Below are positions 17,168 through 25,185 of a stretch of DNA of 26,667 nucleotides, in pieces. Source of the DNA: Parasutterella muris (GTDB lineage Bacteria > Pseudomonadota > Gammaproteobacteria > Burkholderiales > Burkholderiaceae_F); NCBI RefSeq assembly GCF_943193095.1, contig NZ_CALPCV010000032.1:1-26667 (forward strand). The letters are read 5' to 3'. Both the position numbers and the translations under genes were made by a program. Under the pieces are notes generated by a model. That model was not told where the DNA came from. It saw only the letters and a program-made list of their open reading frames with translations, and did no database searches. The stretch's first letter is position 1. Every line of letters begins with the position of its first letter.

Positions 17168-18091
17168 ATGTCAATCTATACCAATCAAGAAATGGCGATG
17201 CTCTACGACGCCTCCAAATGCACTGCATGTAAGGGCTGTCAGGTCGCCTGCAAACAATGGAATGTCCTGTATACCGATCTCGGTATGAACGCCTTCCCGT
17301 TCTCCGGAAGCTATCAGAATCCGGTGGACCTTAACGGCAGCAACCGACTCGTCATGACATTCTCGGAAAAGAAAACCGACACCCTTGAGCGTCCCATCGA
17401 ATGGGCATTCGGCCGCAGATCCTGCTTCCATTGCTCCAACGCAGGCTGCGTCTCTGTCTGCCCGACCGGCGCGCTCAGCTATCAGGACAACGGTGTCGTT
17501 TCTGTTCAGGAAGAAAAATGTATCGGCTGCCACTATTGCGAAATGGCTTGCCCGTTCGATGTGCCTAAATACTACGGTCCGGATCAGAAGATCGATAAAT
17601 GCACAATGTGCTGGGATCGACTCGAAAACGGCATGCTTCCCGCCTGTGTGAAGACCTGCCAGCCCGGCGCACTTCATTTCGGACCTCGCGAAGAAATGAT
17701 TGCACTCGGCAAAAAACGCGTGGAATTTCTTAAGGCCAGAGGCTACGATAAAGCTGAGCTTTACGGTGAAAACGAATGCGGCGGCCTGCATATTCTGCAG
17801 GTCTGCAAATACGGCGCCGAAGCTCAGGGCCTCAAGAAGGGCGTCGAACCGTCCGCACTGGTATCTCTGAGCAAGCTTGCCCAGCCTGCTGCCGGCCTTG
17901 CTGCCGCTGCAACTGTCGCCGGCTTGGCTGTTTCCTTCGTCGCGGCTCTCGGCTATCGCCGTAAGAACCGGACAGTTGAAGAAGCTAAAGTCCATTGGAC
18001 AGAAGCTCAGCGTAAAGAAGGCGCAAAATTGGTTAAGGATCGTTTGAAAGAAGATGCTGAGCAGGATAAAGCTGACAACGCCGGAAAATGA
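17168..18091 (+). CDS. fdnH: formate dehydrogenase-N iron-sulfur (beta) subunit
   Basis: Electron-transfer subunit of 307 residues that passes electrons from the catalytic subunit to the cytochrome. Four [4Fe-4S] cysteine clusters are visible: CTACKGCQVAC (18-28), CFHCSNAGCVSVCP, CIGCHYCEMACP and CTMCWDRLENGMLPACVKTC. A single membrane helix near residues 235-260 (AAGLAAAATVAGLAVSFVAALG) anchors it. The helix is followed by a charged tail of about 45 residues, somewhat longer than in E. coli FdnH. It starts 13 bases after fdnG, with a strong AAGGAGGA ribosome-binding site. Confidence 0.93.
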   Translation: MSIYTNQEMAMLYDASKCTACKGCQVACKQWNVLYTDLGMNAFPFSGSYQNPVDLNGSNRLVMTFSEKKTDTLERPIEWAFGRRSCFHCSNAGCVSVCPTGALSYQDNGVVSVQEEKCIGCHYCEMACPFDVPKYYGPDQKIDKCTMCWDRLENGMLPACVKTCQPGALHFGPREEMIALGKKRVEFLKARGYDKAELYGENECGGLHILQVCKYGAEAQGLKKGVEPSALVSLSKLAQPAAGLAAAATVAGLAVSFVAALGYRRKNRTVEEAKVHWTEAQRKEGAKLVKDRLKEDAEQDKADNAGK

Positions 18092-18100
18092 GGTTGAACT

Positions 18101-18859
18101 ATGATCACTAAATATATTAAGCGCCACTCTATTCTGGCTCGTATCACTCACGGAACCGCGGCTATCTGCTGCATCTTGCTGGCAATTACCGGTTTATTCG
18201 TGTTCATTAACAGCTGGAACAACGCAGTTGGAAGCGAATTCTCCATCGCGATGCGCTGGGCTCACCGCATCATTGCGATCCCGTTCATCGTAATCCCGCT
18301 TCTGGCGGTTCTGATCTCTCCGAAAGGCTTTGTTCACCTCTTTAAGAATAATATCTTCGGAAAATGGGACAAGGATGACTGGACATTTGCGAAACTGTTC
18401 ATGCCTTATCTCTTTGCGCCCGGCAAAATCCATATGCCGCCTCAGCGTGAAGTGAAGTCCATGCAGCGTGTTGCTGACGGTGTGCTGCTGTTCGCCGGTG
18501 TATTCGCCGCACTCTCCGGCATCGTCCTATGGCTAAACACAGGTCTTCTGCCTAACGGAGAGTGGACTGTTCGCTTTGCTCCTGCAACGCTGCTTGTCGC
18601 CAAACTGATCCATGATATTTCGTTCCTCATAATTATCGTGTTCGGTCTTGGTCACATCTATCTCGGCGGCGGTATCTTCGAACCGTACAGGGGTACAGCG
18701 AACCTCATGTTTGGTAACGGTCGCGTTAATGAAGCCGATGCTGTATATCATTGGGGATATTGGGCAGATGAAGAAATTGCCTCCGGTAAGAATGTTATCG
18801 AGGTCAAAGACGGTCAGAAACGCAAAGGAGACACTGCATCTGTCGGTTATGAATCCTAA
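18101..18859 (+). CDS. fdnI: formate dehydrogenase-N cytochrome b (gamma) subunit
   Basis: Inner-membrane di-haem cytochrome b556 of 252 residues that delivers electrons from formate to the quinone pool. Four hydrophobic segments are visible, with candidate haem ligands His17, His55, His171 and His185. Their spacing (38 and 14 between the members of each pair) parallels E. coli FdnI. It starts nine bases after fdnH with GAGG upstream and ends the operon before a strong terminator. No fdhD or fdhE accessory gene is adjacent. Confidence 0.92.
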   Translation: MITKYIKRHSILARITHGTAAICCILLAITGLFVFINSWNNAVGSEFSIAMRWAHRIIAIPFIVIPLLAVLISPKGFVHLFKNNIFGKWDKDDWTFAKLFMPYLFAPGKIHMPPQREVKSMQRVADGVLLFAGVFAALSGIVLWLNTGLLPNGEWTVRFAPATLLVAKLIHDISFLIIIVFGLGHIYLGGGIFEPYRGTANLMFGNGRVNEADAVYHWGYWADEEIASGKNVIEVKDGQKRKGDTASVGYES

Positions 18860-18886
18860 CTTCTTTATCAGGTTGCTAGCCTAATT

Positions 18887-18917
18887 AAAAAGCCCGCGCA
18901 GTGCGCGGGCTTTTTTC
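18887..18917. terminator. bidirectional intrinsic terminator, fdn operon / porin
   Basis: AGCCCGCGC (18891-18899) and GCGCGGGCT (18903-18911) form a perfect GC-rich stem with loop AGT. It is flanked by A residues on the left and TTTTTT on the right, so it can stop transcription from both convergent sides. Confidence 0.88.
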
Positions 18918-18931
18918 GTACCTACATAAGA

Positions 18932-20020
18932 TTAGAACTCATGTGTCATACCGATTGTCGCATTCCATCCGCGAAGCTGGTCTGCTGCTTTAAGTGCTTT
19001 CCCAGCACTGCCGATACCTGCCTGAGTGTACATGAGGGTACGTTTGCTGAAGTGATAGAAGTACGCTGCACCCACACTCCATGTATTGAATTTCTTTTCC
19101 TGCCCGACGTCTAATTCACCCTTGTTTTTCCCAAAAGCGAACTGACTCTGCAGCATAATTTCACCGCCTAAAGCTTCTGTGGAAGCAGACACAGCAAAAG
19201 CGTGATAGTTGTTGCGTTTGCCTTGGTCATAATTTGCAAGGCCGTAGTCTTCAGAGCCAACTCCGTCCTGGAGCGGAGCATGCATTGCATATTCATATGC
19301 ACCGTAGAGCTTAAAGGCTCCAAAATCGTAAGAAGCGCCTAAGTTAATCAGCTGAGTAGCTTTGCCTTTGTTTGCTTCCCCGTCATAATCCAGAACTTCA
19401 TAGATTGCGTCAACACTCAGAGGTCCTTTGTTATAGGTCAGACCTAAACCATAGTAGTGCGCGTTGTGAGACCACTTATTGGTATCACCTTTTCTTCCAT
19501 TGGAGTACATCAAATGCCCCTGCAGGCCGCTGAATTCCGGAGTCTGATAAACCACAGAATTGTCATAGCGGTCTGTCAGATAGAAGGCGCTGTACATGTT
19601 GCCGACGGTATAAAAAGAAGTCGTATAGGGTGTGCCTCCTAAGATACTGTAGGAGCCGCTGTCAGACGAAAGCCCACCAAAACGACCCATTGCAAATGTA
19701 CCCCAAGAACCGTTCAAACCGAGAGCTGCTTCACGATTGAAGGCTTTGCCCTCAGAAGCTTCCTTGCCGGAGCTCAGCTCAAAACCCTGTTCGAGTTTGA
19801 AAAATACGTTATTACCGCCGCCGAGCTCTTCTTCACCCTTGATGCCCCAACGGTTGCCAAGCCAGTTGCCGTTGGACATATTCACCAAAGTAGAACCGCC
19901 GTGCTGTTTGCTGACTGTAACGCCGGCGTCAATAACACCGTACAGGGTAACGTTGGATGCAGCAAGAGCGCTTCCGCTGACTGCCGCAAGCAAGCCTGCG
20001 GCGATAAGAGATAGTTTCAT
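18932..20020 (-). CDS. general outer-membrane porin (Burkholderiales type)
   Basis: A 16-strand trimeric porin of 362 residues that lets small hydrophilic solutes through the outer membrane. The start at 20020 is chosen because AAGGAAAAG precedes it and it begins a clean signal peptide (MKLSLIAAGLLAAVSGSALA). The frame is open back to 20077 without leader character. The mature N-terminus ASNVTLYGVIDAGV and the internal GIKGEEELGGGNNVFFKLEQGFEL are hallmarks of beta-proteobacterial porins, and the final residue is Phe (THEF), needed for BAM recognition. It is transcribed alone, converging on the formate dehydrogenase operon. Regulation is not evident. This is the best taxonomic marker in the window. 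Confidence 0.92.
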   Translation of the reverse strand: MKLSLIAAGLLAAVSGSALAASNVTLYGVIDAGVTVSKQHGGSTLVNMSNGNWLGNRWGIKGEEELGGGNNVFFKLEQGFELSSGKEASEGKAFNREAALGLNGSWGTFAMGRFGGLSSDSGSYSILGGTPYTTSFYTVGNMYSAFYLTDRYDNSVVYQTPEFSGLQGHLMYSNGRKGDTNKWSHNAHYYGLGLTYNKGPLSVDAIYEVLDYDGEANKGKATQLINLGASYDFGAFKLYGAYEYAMHAPLQDGVGSEDYGLANYDQGKRNNYHAFAVSASTEALGGEIMLQSQFAFGKNKGELDVGQEKKFNTWSVGAAYFYHFSKRTLMYTQAGIGSAGKALKAADQLRGWNATIGMTHEF

Positions 20021-20394
20021 TTTCTTTTCCTTCAGATAGATCAAGAACAAATAAATGACAAATATGTACTCAATCAAATCTTACCGAATAGAAGAAGAGA
20101 ATTTGACAATTCGAACAAGAGAATTCTTCATCTGTCAATACCGGAAAAATCAATTGAAATGCCTACAGCCGCAAAGCATCCAAACGAATTTAGCGTTTCT
20201 CAAAAAAAACGAAAAAAATAAATTTCACGTTCTTAAGGTATTTGAGTTTCGAAATTTAGTTTTGGTAAATATTTAAATATTCTTCCTGACTACTAAGTGT
20301 AATTACTGACAAAAATCATCTCATACTTTCTGTTTTCGTTACTTTTTGTTTCCTATACTTTCCCCGTGGATTCATTTTTAGAAAAGGAGAAACC
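20021..20394. other. divergent intergenic region, porin / YjiH
   Basis: These 374 AT-rich bases hold the porin promoter and the promoter of the yjiHG-like pair. For the latter, TATACT at 20354-20359 is a fair -10, with only a weak -35 (TGTTTT near 20331). No gene, repeat or strong hairpin is seen. Confidence 0.35.
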
Positions 20395-21081
20395 ATGTCA
20401 TCTCAAACCCTAACTGCAACCTCTGCATCTGAGCAGCAGGCTCAGATGGAGGAGAAAGTAGGCATCGGCGCATACATTTCGTTGTTTTTCGCTATTTGCT
20501 TCTTCTCCGGTGTTTTTTACAAAATGCCCGAAGCCTATAAATGGCTTGGCGCGTTCGACTTCACTACTTTGATTGGTAAGTTCGGCTCCGTCACAGGAGG
20601 CGGCACATTCGTCGGTAAAGCCGGCGTCAGCGCTCGCGCTGGCTTCCTCTTCGCTCTTTCTCTCGTCCCGGGCGTGATGCTTGCGCTTGGTCTTCTTGAA
20701 GTTCTCTCTCATTACGGCGCTCTGCGTGCTGCTCAGAAGCTGATGACTCCGCTTCTGAAGCCGATCCTTGGTGTCCCCGGTATCACCGGTCTGGCTTTGA
20801 TCACCGACCTCCAGAGTACCGATGCGGGTGCTGCGCTTACAAAAGGTCTTGTCGATTCCGGCTCGATCACTAAGAAAAACCTGGTAGTCATCGCCGCTTG
20901 GCAGTATGCCGGCGCTGGCTTGGTCAATAACTACTTCTCCATCGCATCCGCTCTGTTTGCCTCTTTCCTGGTGCCGGTGTGGATCCCGCTGGCCGTCATG
21001 TTCTGCCTCAAATTTGTCGGCGGCGCTTTAATCCGCTTCGTTCTCAGCACCGTTTATAAGGAGGATTTCAAAAATGAGTAA
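20395..21081 (+). CDS. nucleoside-recognition (Gate) membrane protein, YjiH-like
   Basis: An inner-membrane protein of 228 residues with about five hydrophobic segments and a Gate/nucleoside-recognition domain, as in SpmA and E. coli YjiH. The segment VPGITGLALITDLQSTDAGAALTKGL (about 121-146) is the conserved part. It forms a pair with the next gene, as SpmA-SpmB and YjiH-YjiG do. The start has AAAAGGAGA eight bases upstream. Transport of a nucleoside-like or peptide-derived small molecule is inferred from the family only, and the substrate is unknown. In E. coli yjiHG sit beside isoaspartyl dipeptidase iadA, which is absent here. Confidence 0.8.
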   Translation: MSSQTLTATSASEQQAQMEEKVGIGAYISLFFAICFFSGVFYKMPEAYKWLGAFDFTTLIGKFGSVTGGGTFVGKAGVSARAGFLFALSLVPGVMLALGLLEVLSHYGALRAAQKLMTPLLKPILGVPGITGLALITDLQSTDAGAALTKGLVDSGSITKKNLVVIAAWQYAGAGLVNNYFSIASALFASFLVPVWIPLAVMFCLKFVGGALIRFVLSTVYKEDFKNE

Positions 21082-21550
21082 TACATCCAACACAACTGTT
21101 ACAACAAAAAATCCGTTTGATATCTTCATTATCGGTCTTCGCAAGGGCTTTAATGTCGCCATCAACAACCTGATGCCGAACGTCCTTATGGCTTTCGTCC
21201 TGGCTTACATCCTTGAACTGTTTGGCGTAATGGCTTTTCTCGGTAAAGTCTGCGGCCCTGTAATGGCAATTTTTGACCTCCCGGGTCAAGCAATTACCGT
21301 TCTGTGTGCCACATGGCTTTCCTGCGGTGCTGGTGTAGGTGTTGCTGCCAGCCTTATCGCGAGCGGTACTCTGAATGGACATGATATTACGATCATGGCC
21401 CCCGCCCTCCTTCTTATGGCTTCACAGATTCAGTATATGGGCCGCCTGCTTGGTGTTGCCGATGTGCCCAAAAAATACTGGCCCGTTCTTATGGTCAACA
21501 GCGTCCTGATGGCTTGCCTTGGCATGCTGATCATGCGCTTCCTTGTCTAG
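21074..21550 (+). CDS. nucleoside-recognition (Gate) membrane protein, YjiG-like
   Basis: The partner subunit, 158 residues with four hydrophobic segments, similar to E. coli YjiG and SpmB. Conserved features are IGLRKGFNVAINNLMPNVLM near the N-terminus and APALLLMASQIQYMGRLLG (about 115-133). The gene overlaps the previous one by eight bases. Its ribosome-binding site (AAGGAGG) lies within the last codons of that gene, so synthesis is coupled and a fixed ratio is likely. A strong terminator follows. Confidence 0.8.
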   Translation: MSNTSNTTVTTKNPFDIFIIGLRKGFNVAINNLMPNVLMAFVLAYILELFGVMAFLGKVCGPVMAIFDLPGQAITVLCATWLSCGAGVGVAASLIASGTLNGHDITIMAPALLLMASQIQYMGRLLGVADVPKKYWPVLMVNSVLMACLGMLIMRFLV

Positions 21551-21584
21551 TTTCAATTTAAATAGACTTTTCTAGCAAATTTTT

Positions 21585-21614
21585 GGCCGAAGCTTTTTGC
21601 TTCGGCCTTTTTTT
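21585..21614 (+). terminator. intrinsic terminator of the YjiH/YjiG pair
   Basis: GGCCGAAGC (21585-21593) and GCTTCGGCC (21599-21607) form a perfect stem with loop TTTTT, followed by seven T. This is a textbook terminator 35 bases after the YjiG-like stop. Confidence 0.93.
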
Positions 21615-21857
21615 CTTCACACAGCCCCTGGTACAGCGAATTGATCCGCCTTTGTTGTTTGAGAACAACAGCCAAATTATCAATGCATTTTGGTTTTCGC
21701 ACTGTGAAACATTTTTTCTACAACGCAGTATTTCATTATTTAATTATCAGTATTATCCCTAGTTTATTGCAAATATTATTTGTTTTTTAAATTATTTTAG
21801 AAATTAATGTCATTATTAACGCGTAGTCAAGATAAAACAATCAACAGGAGATTCAAA

Positions 21858-22133
21858 ATGTTTGTAATGATTACAGAAACCGGTGAAGTTCGTCAGCTTA
21901 GTTTTATCGACTGGCAGGACCGTTTGGAATATGCAGAATCACTGATCTCTCACAGTGCTGATGCAAGCAACTTTATTTTTGATGCTGAAACAGAAACCTT
22001 CTCAACTGACGCCGCAACCTTCAGACGCTGGCAAGGTTTCTGCGAACAATATAAAGATATTGACAGCGCATCCTCAGCCATCGGCTTACCCTCTTCTCTC
22101 CGCAGTAGTTACGATGCTTTGATGCACCTGTAA
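21858..22133 (+). CDS. unrecognised small acidic protein, 91 residues
   Basis: I do not recognise this protein. The start at 21858 is preferred over 21807 because CAGGAG lies eight bases before it. It has about 15 acidic residues against six Lys/Arg, one cysteine (62), no signal peptide and no membrane segment. Predicted helical stretches are near 18-33 and 52-68 (DAATFRRWQGFCEQYKDI). Three tryptophan/aromatic-centred motifs (FIDWQDRLEY, RRWQGF) suggest a folded protein. Terminators on both sides (21585-21614 and 22152-22188) make it a stand-alone, probably well-expressed transcript. An AT-rich leader upstream has a possible TTGCAA -35 near 21766. A cytosolic regulator or protein-binding factor is a guess only. 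Confidence 0.7.
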   Translation: MFVMITETGEVRQLSFIDWQDRLEYAESLISHSADASNFIFDAETETFSTDAATFRRWQGFCEQYKDIDSASSAIGLPSSLRSSYDALMHL

Positions 22134-22151
22134 TAGACATTGCTGCACCTA

Positions 22152-22188
22152 AGAACAGACAGATTCAAAAATCTGTCTGTTCTTTTTT
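22152..22188 (+). terminator. intrinsic terminator after the 91-residue protein gene
   Basis: AGAACAGACAGAT (22152-22164) and ATCTGTCTGTTCT (22171-22183) are perfect 13-bp arms around loop TCAAAA, followed by a T run to 22188. It separates the small gene from the ribonucleotide reductase operon. Confidence 0.93.
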
Positions 22189-22300
22189 CTTACATATAAA
22201 ACCGGATCTAACGAATACTTTCTTCCGTTCATTAATTAGAATGGAATGTCATTTTGTTTAGAAAAACAATAAATATTCAGTTATTCAATGGGTTAGGTTT

Positions 22301-24076
22301 ATGGGAATTAAAATTGATTACAGCCAGGATGAATTAATCAATGACGTCTCGTTTAAGCGTTTGAGAGAAAGCTACATGCGTGACGAGGAGAAAAGTCCTC
22401 AGGAGCGCTTCGCCTATGTTTCTGAAGCATTTGGCAGCAACCCTGCACACGCTCAGCGCTTATATGACTACGCCTCTAAGCATTGGCTTTCCTTCTCGAC
22501 TCCTATCCTTTCTTTCGGACGCAGCAAGAAAGGACTTCCCATCAGCTGCTTCGAAGTGTATATGCAGGACACCGCCGAAGGACTTGTTAATACGCTTTCA
22601 GAAGTCAACTGGCTCTCCATGCTTGGCGGCGGAGTCGGTATTCATGTGGATATTCGTTCCGCTGATGACAAATCCGTCGGTGTCATGCCTCACCTGAAAA
22701 TTTATGACGCCGCCTGTCTCGCGTATCGTCAGGGACGAACTCGCCGCGGCTCCTATGCTGCATTTTTAGACATTGATCATCCGGATATCGTTCAGTTTCT
22801 TGAAATGAGAAAACCGACCGGCGACCAGAATTTAAGAACCCTTAATCTGCACCATGGTGTTAATGTCAGCGATAAGTTCATGCGATTAATTGAGAAGAGC
22901 ATGACAGACGCGAATGCTGATGATTCCTGGGAGCTTCGAGACCCCAACAGCAATCGTGTTGTGGAAGTTGTCTCCGCCCGAGACCTTTGGCAGCGGCTTC
23001 TTGAAATGCGTATGCAGACCGGTGAGCCCTACATCGTTTTTATTGATGCGGCAAATCGAGCTCTTCCTCATTGGTTAAGCGACAAGGGACTGCAAATTCA
23101 CGGCTCCAATCTCTGCACAGAAATCTTTTTGCCGACGAACGAAAAACGTACAGCCGTCTGCTGCCTCTCGTCTCTGAATTTGGAGCATTTCGACGCCTGG
23201 AAAAACGACGAACAGTTCATTCCGGATGTTATGGAAATGCTCGACAATGTGCTTCAGTATTTCATTGATAATGCGCCTGATTCAGTAGAAAGAGCCAGAT
23301 ACTCGGCTATCCGCGAACGCTCCATTGGAATCGGAGCACTCGGTTTCCACGCTTATCTGCAGTCTAAGCTCATTCCGCTCGAATCTGTTATCGCCAAATC
23401 GGTTAACTACCGCATCTTCTCGCACATTAAAGAACAATGCGCGCGCGGAGATGAAATCCTTTGTGAAAAACGCGGCCCTTGTCCTGACGCAAAGGATGCG
23501 GGCGTCTTTAGAAGATTCTCTCATTGGAATGCTATTGCACCGAATGCTTCGTCAAGTTTAATCATGCGTGCAACTTCGCCTTCCATTGAACCGATACGAG
23601 CGAACCTTTATCGTCAGGACACGCTTTCCGGAGCCCATATTATTCGCAACAGACTGCTTGTCCCTGTTCTTCAGCAGTATGGCTTAGACACAGAAGAAGT
23701 ATGGTCCAGCATCACAGCAAATGACGGCTCAGTCCAGCACTTAACTGCCCTTCCTCAGGAGATTCGCGACGTCTTTAAAACCGCTCAGGAAATTGATCAG
23801 AGATGGCTTATCGACTTAGCCGCCGATCGTCAGGAATTTATCGATCAGGGGCAGTCGCTCAATCTCTTTTTCCCGGCCGATGTCTCTATTGCCTATCTCC
23901 ATGCCTGCCACTTCCTTGCATGGAAGTCCGGACTCAAAAGTCTCTATTACTGCCGTAGCGATAAATTAAGAAAAGCCGATAAGCTCGGAGAAAAAATTGA
24001 ACGCAAGCGTATTGAAGATCAAATCAATATGCGTGAAGTCTTAGACAACTCAACTTGTCTTGCATGTGAAGGATAA
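22301..24076 (+). CDS. nrdA: class I ribonucleotide reductase large (alpha) subunit, no ATP cone
   Basis: The catalytic subunit, 591 residues, reduces ribonucleoside diphosphates to deoxy forms. Active-site residues match E. coli NrdA: Asn270, Cys272 and Glu274 in SNLCTEI (N437, C439, E441), the redox pair Cys83 (LPISCFE) and Cys287 (AVCCLSS), the radical-relay tyrosines in SLYYC, and the C-terminal shuttle CLACEG (Cys586, Cys589). The protein is about 170 residues shorter than E. coli NrdA. It opens directly into the core and lacks the N-terminal ATP-cone that senses dATP. The ribosome-binding site is weak (GGGTTAGG). It is co-transcribed with the beta subunit five bases downstream. The class I call is firm, the subclass less so. 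Confidence 0.92.
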   Translation: MGIKIDYSQDELINDVSFKRLRESYMRDEEKSPQERFAYVSEAFGSNPAHAQRLYDYASKHWLSFSTPILSFGRSKKGLPISCFEVYMQDTAEGLVNTLSEVNWLSMLGGGVGIHVDIRSADDKSVGVMPHLKIYDAACLAYRQGRTRRGSYAAFLDIDHPDIVQFLEMRKPTGDQNLRTLNLHHGVNVSDKFMRLIEKSMTDANADDSWELRDPNSNRVVEVVSARDLWQRLLEMRMQTGEPYIVFIDAANRALPHWLSDKGLQIHGSNLCTEIFLPTNEKRTAVCCLSSLNLEHFDAWKNDEQFIPDVMEMLDNVLQYFIDNAPDSVERARYSAIRERSIGIGALGFHAYLQSKLIPLESVIAKSVNYRIFSHIKEQCARGDEILCEKRGPCPDAKDAGVFRRFSHWNAIAPNASSSLIMRATSPSIEPIRANLYRQDTLSGAHIIRNRLLVPVLQQYGLDTEEVWSSITANDGSVQHLTALPQEIRDVFKTAQEIDQRWLIDLAADRQEFIDQGQSLNLFFPADVSIAYLHACHFLAWKSGLKSLYYCRSDKLRKADKLGEKIERKRIEDQINMREVLDNSTCLACEG

Positions 24077-24081
24077 AAGTA

Positions 24082-25062
24082 ATGAAATCCAGTTTGGTAA
24101 AAAGCAGAAACTATTACAAACCGTTCTCATATCCCTGGGCCTATGACGCCTTTATGGAAAGCGAGCAGATGCATTGGCTCTGGACTGAAGTCCCCATGAT
24201 TGAAGACATAAAGGATTGGAAGATGGTTCTTACCGACGGGGAACGTGACTTTCTCACGAAGGTATTTCGCTTCTTCACACAAGGCGACATCGACGTTAGC
24301 TCTGCCTATGTGAACACCTACCTTCCCTTTTTTCCGACTCCTGAAATTAGGATGATGCTTTCCAGCTTTGCTGCGCGCGAAGCTGTTCACATTGCCGCCT
24401 ACTCTCATCTGATTGAAACAATCGGGATGCCGGAGACCGTTTATAACGAATTCCTTCAGTATGAAGCGATGGCTGAAAAACATGATTTCTTCCATGGCCT
24501 CGCGGACAACAAAGAAGAGAATATTGCTGTAAAAATGGCGGCTTTCTCTGCCTTTACCGAAGGTATGCAGCTTTTCTCCAGCTTTGTCATGCTGCTGAAC
24601 TTTACGCGCAACGGGACAATGAAAGGAATGGGACAAATTATCGCCTGGTCCATCAATGACGAAACCCTGCATACCGAAAGCATGATTCGACTCTTCAGAG
24701 AATATATCGTCGAGAATCCCTCTCTTTGGACAGACAGTTTAAAAGGCAGGATTTACGACATTGCTGAGAAGATGGTCGAACTTGAGGACGCTTTCATTGA
24801 TTTGGCATTCGGCGTAAATGACATGAGCAAACAGAATTTATCTGCGCAAGAGGTTAAAAATTACATACGCTGGATTTGTGATCGTCGGCTTACCGCGATG
24901 GGCATGAAAGCGATTTTCGATGTTTCAGACAATCCTCTTCCATGGGTTGACTCCATGTTGGGTGTTACTCATACGAACTTCTTCGAAAACCGTGTCGTCG
25001 ATTATGCAAAGGGAGCCTTAACCGGATCCTGGGGAGACGTGTGGGGCGCCGCCGGAGCTTAA
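24082..25062 (+). CDS. nrdB: class I ribonucleotide reductase small (beta) subunit
   Basis: The radical-generating subunit, 326 residues, in the ferritin-like fold. The metal ligands by alignment with E. coli are Asp69, Glu100, His103, Glu160, Glu194 and His197. The radical tyrosine corresponds to Tyr107, in REAVHIAAYSHL. Their spacing (31 from Asp to Glu, 7 from Glu to Tyr, 34 between the later Glu residues) matches the canonical pattern. It is therefore a tyrosyl-radical class Ia-like beta rather than the tyrosine-less class Ic. No N-terminal ATP-cone is present here either. AAGGA nine bases upstream overlaps the nrdA end. The gene ends before a cluster of palindromes. Confidence 0.92.
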   Translation: MKSSLVKSRNYYKPFSYPWAYDAFMESEQMHWLWTEVPMIEDIKDWKMVLTDGERDFLTKVFRFFTQGDIDVSSAYVNTYLPFFPTPEIRMMLSSFAAREAVHIAAYSHLIETIGMPETVYNEFLQYEAMAEKHDFFHGLADNKEENIAVKMAAFSAFTEGMQLFSSFVMLLNFTRNGTMKGMGQIIAWSINDETLHTESMIRLFREYIVENPSLWTDSLKGRIYDIAEKMVELEDAFIDLAFGVNDMSKQNLSAQEVKNYIRWICDRRLTAMGMKAIFDVSDNPLPWVDSMLGVTHTNFFENRVVDYAKGALTGSWGDVWGAAGA

Positions 25063-25100
25063 GGCTTTCGCACGACCGGCTTCCAACAGATCAAAACAAT

Positions 25101-25116
25101 TGTGAACATGTTCACA
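25101..25116. repeat. palindrome copy A, TGTGAACATGTTCACA
   Basis: Perfect 16-bp palindrome 38 bases after the nrdB stop in the convergent junction with the MFS gene. It fits the CRP-type pattern TGTGA-N6-TCACA. It is one of three copies within 120 bases. Confidence 0.75.
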
Positions 25117-25146
25117 CAACTGCGGTATTTGATTCTCTGCTCTAGC

Positions 25147-25162
25147 TGTGAACATGTTCACA
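25147..25162. repeat. palindrome copy B, TGTGAACATGTTCACA
   Basis: Identical to copy A and placed 46 bases from it (start to start), followed by TTTTCTTTT. The T run could also aid plus-strand termination of the nrd transcript. Confidence 0.75.
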
Positions 25163-25185
25163 TTTTCTTTTAATAGAGTTTTTAC

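Noticed and set aside
17171..18151. Long open frame of 326 codons on the minus strand, antisense to fdnH
   Set aside because: It mirrors the codon bias of the formate dehydrogenase gene, has no ribosome-binding site and shows no domain. The plus-strand gene has four intact iron-sulfur motifs.
22250..22290. Possible NrdR box upstream of nrdA
   Set aside because: The AT-rich words near ACAATAAATATT lack the paired ACA...TGT symmetry of NrdR sites and no tandem copy is present.
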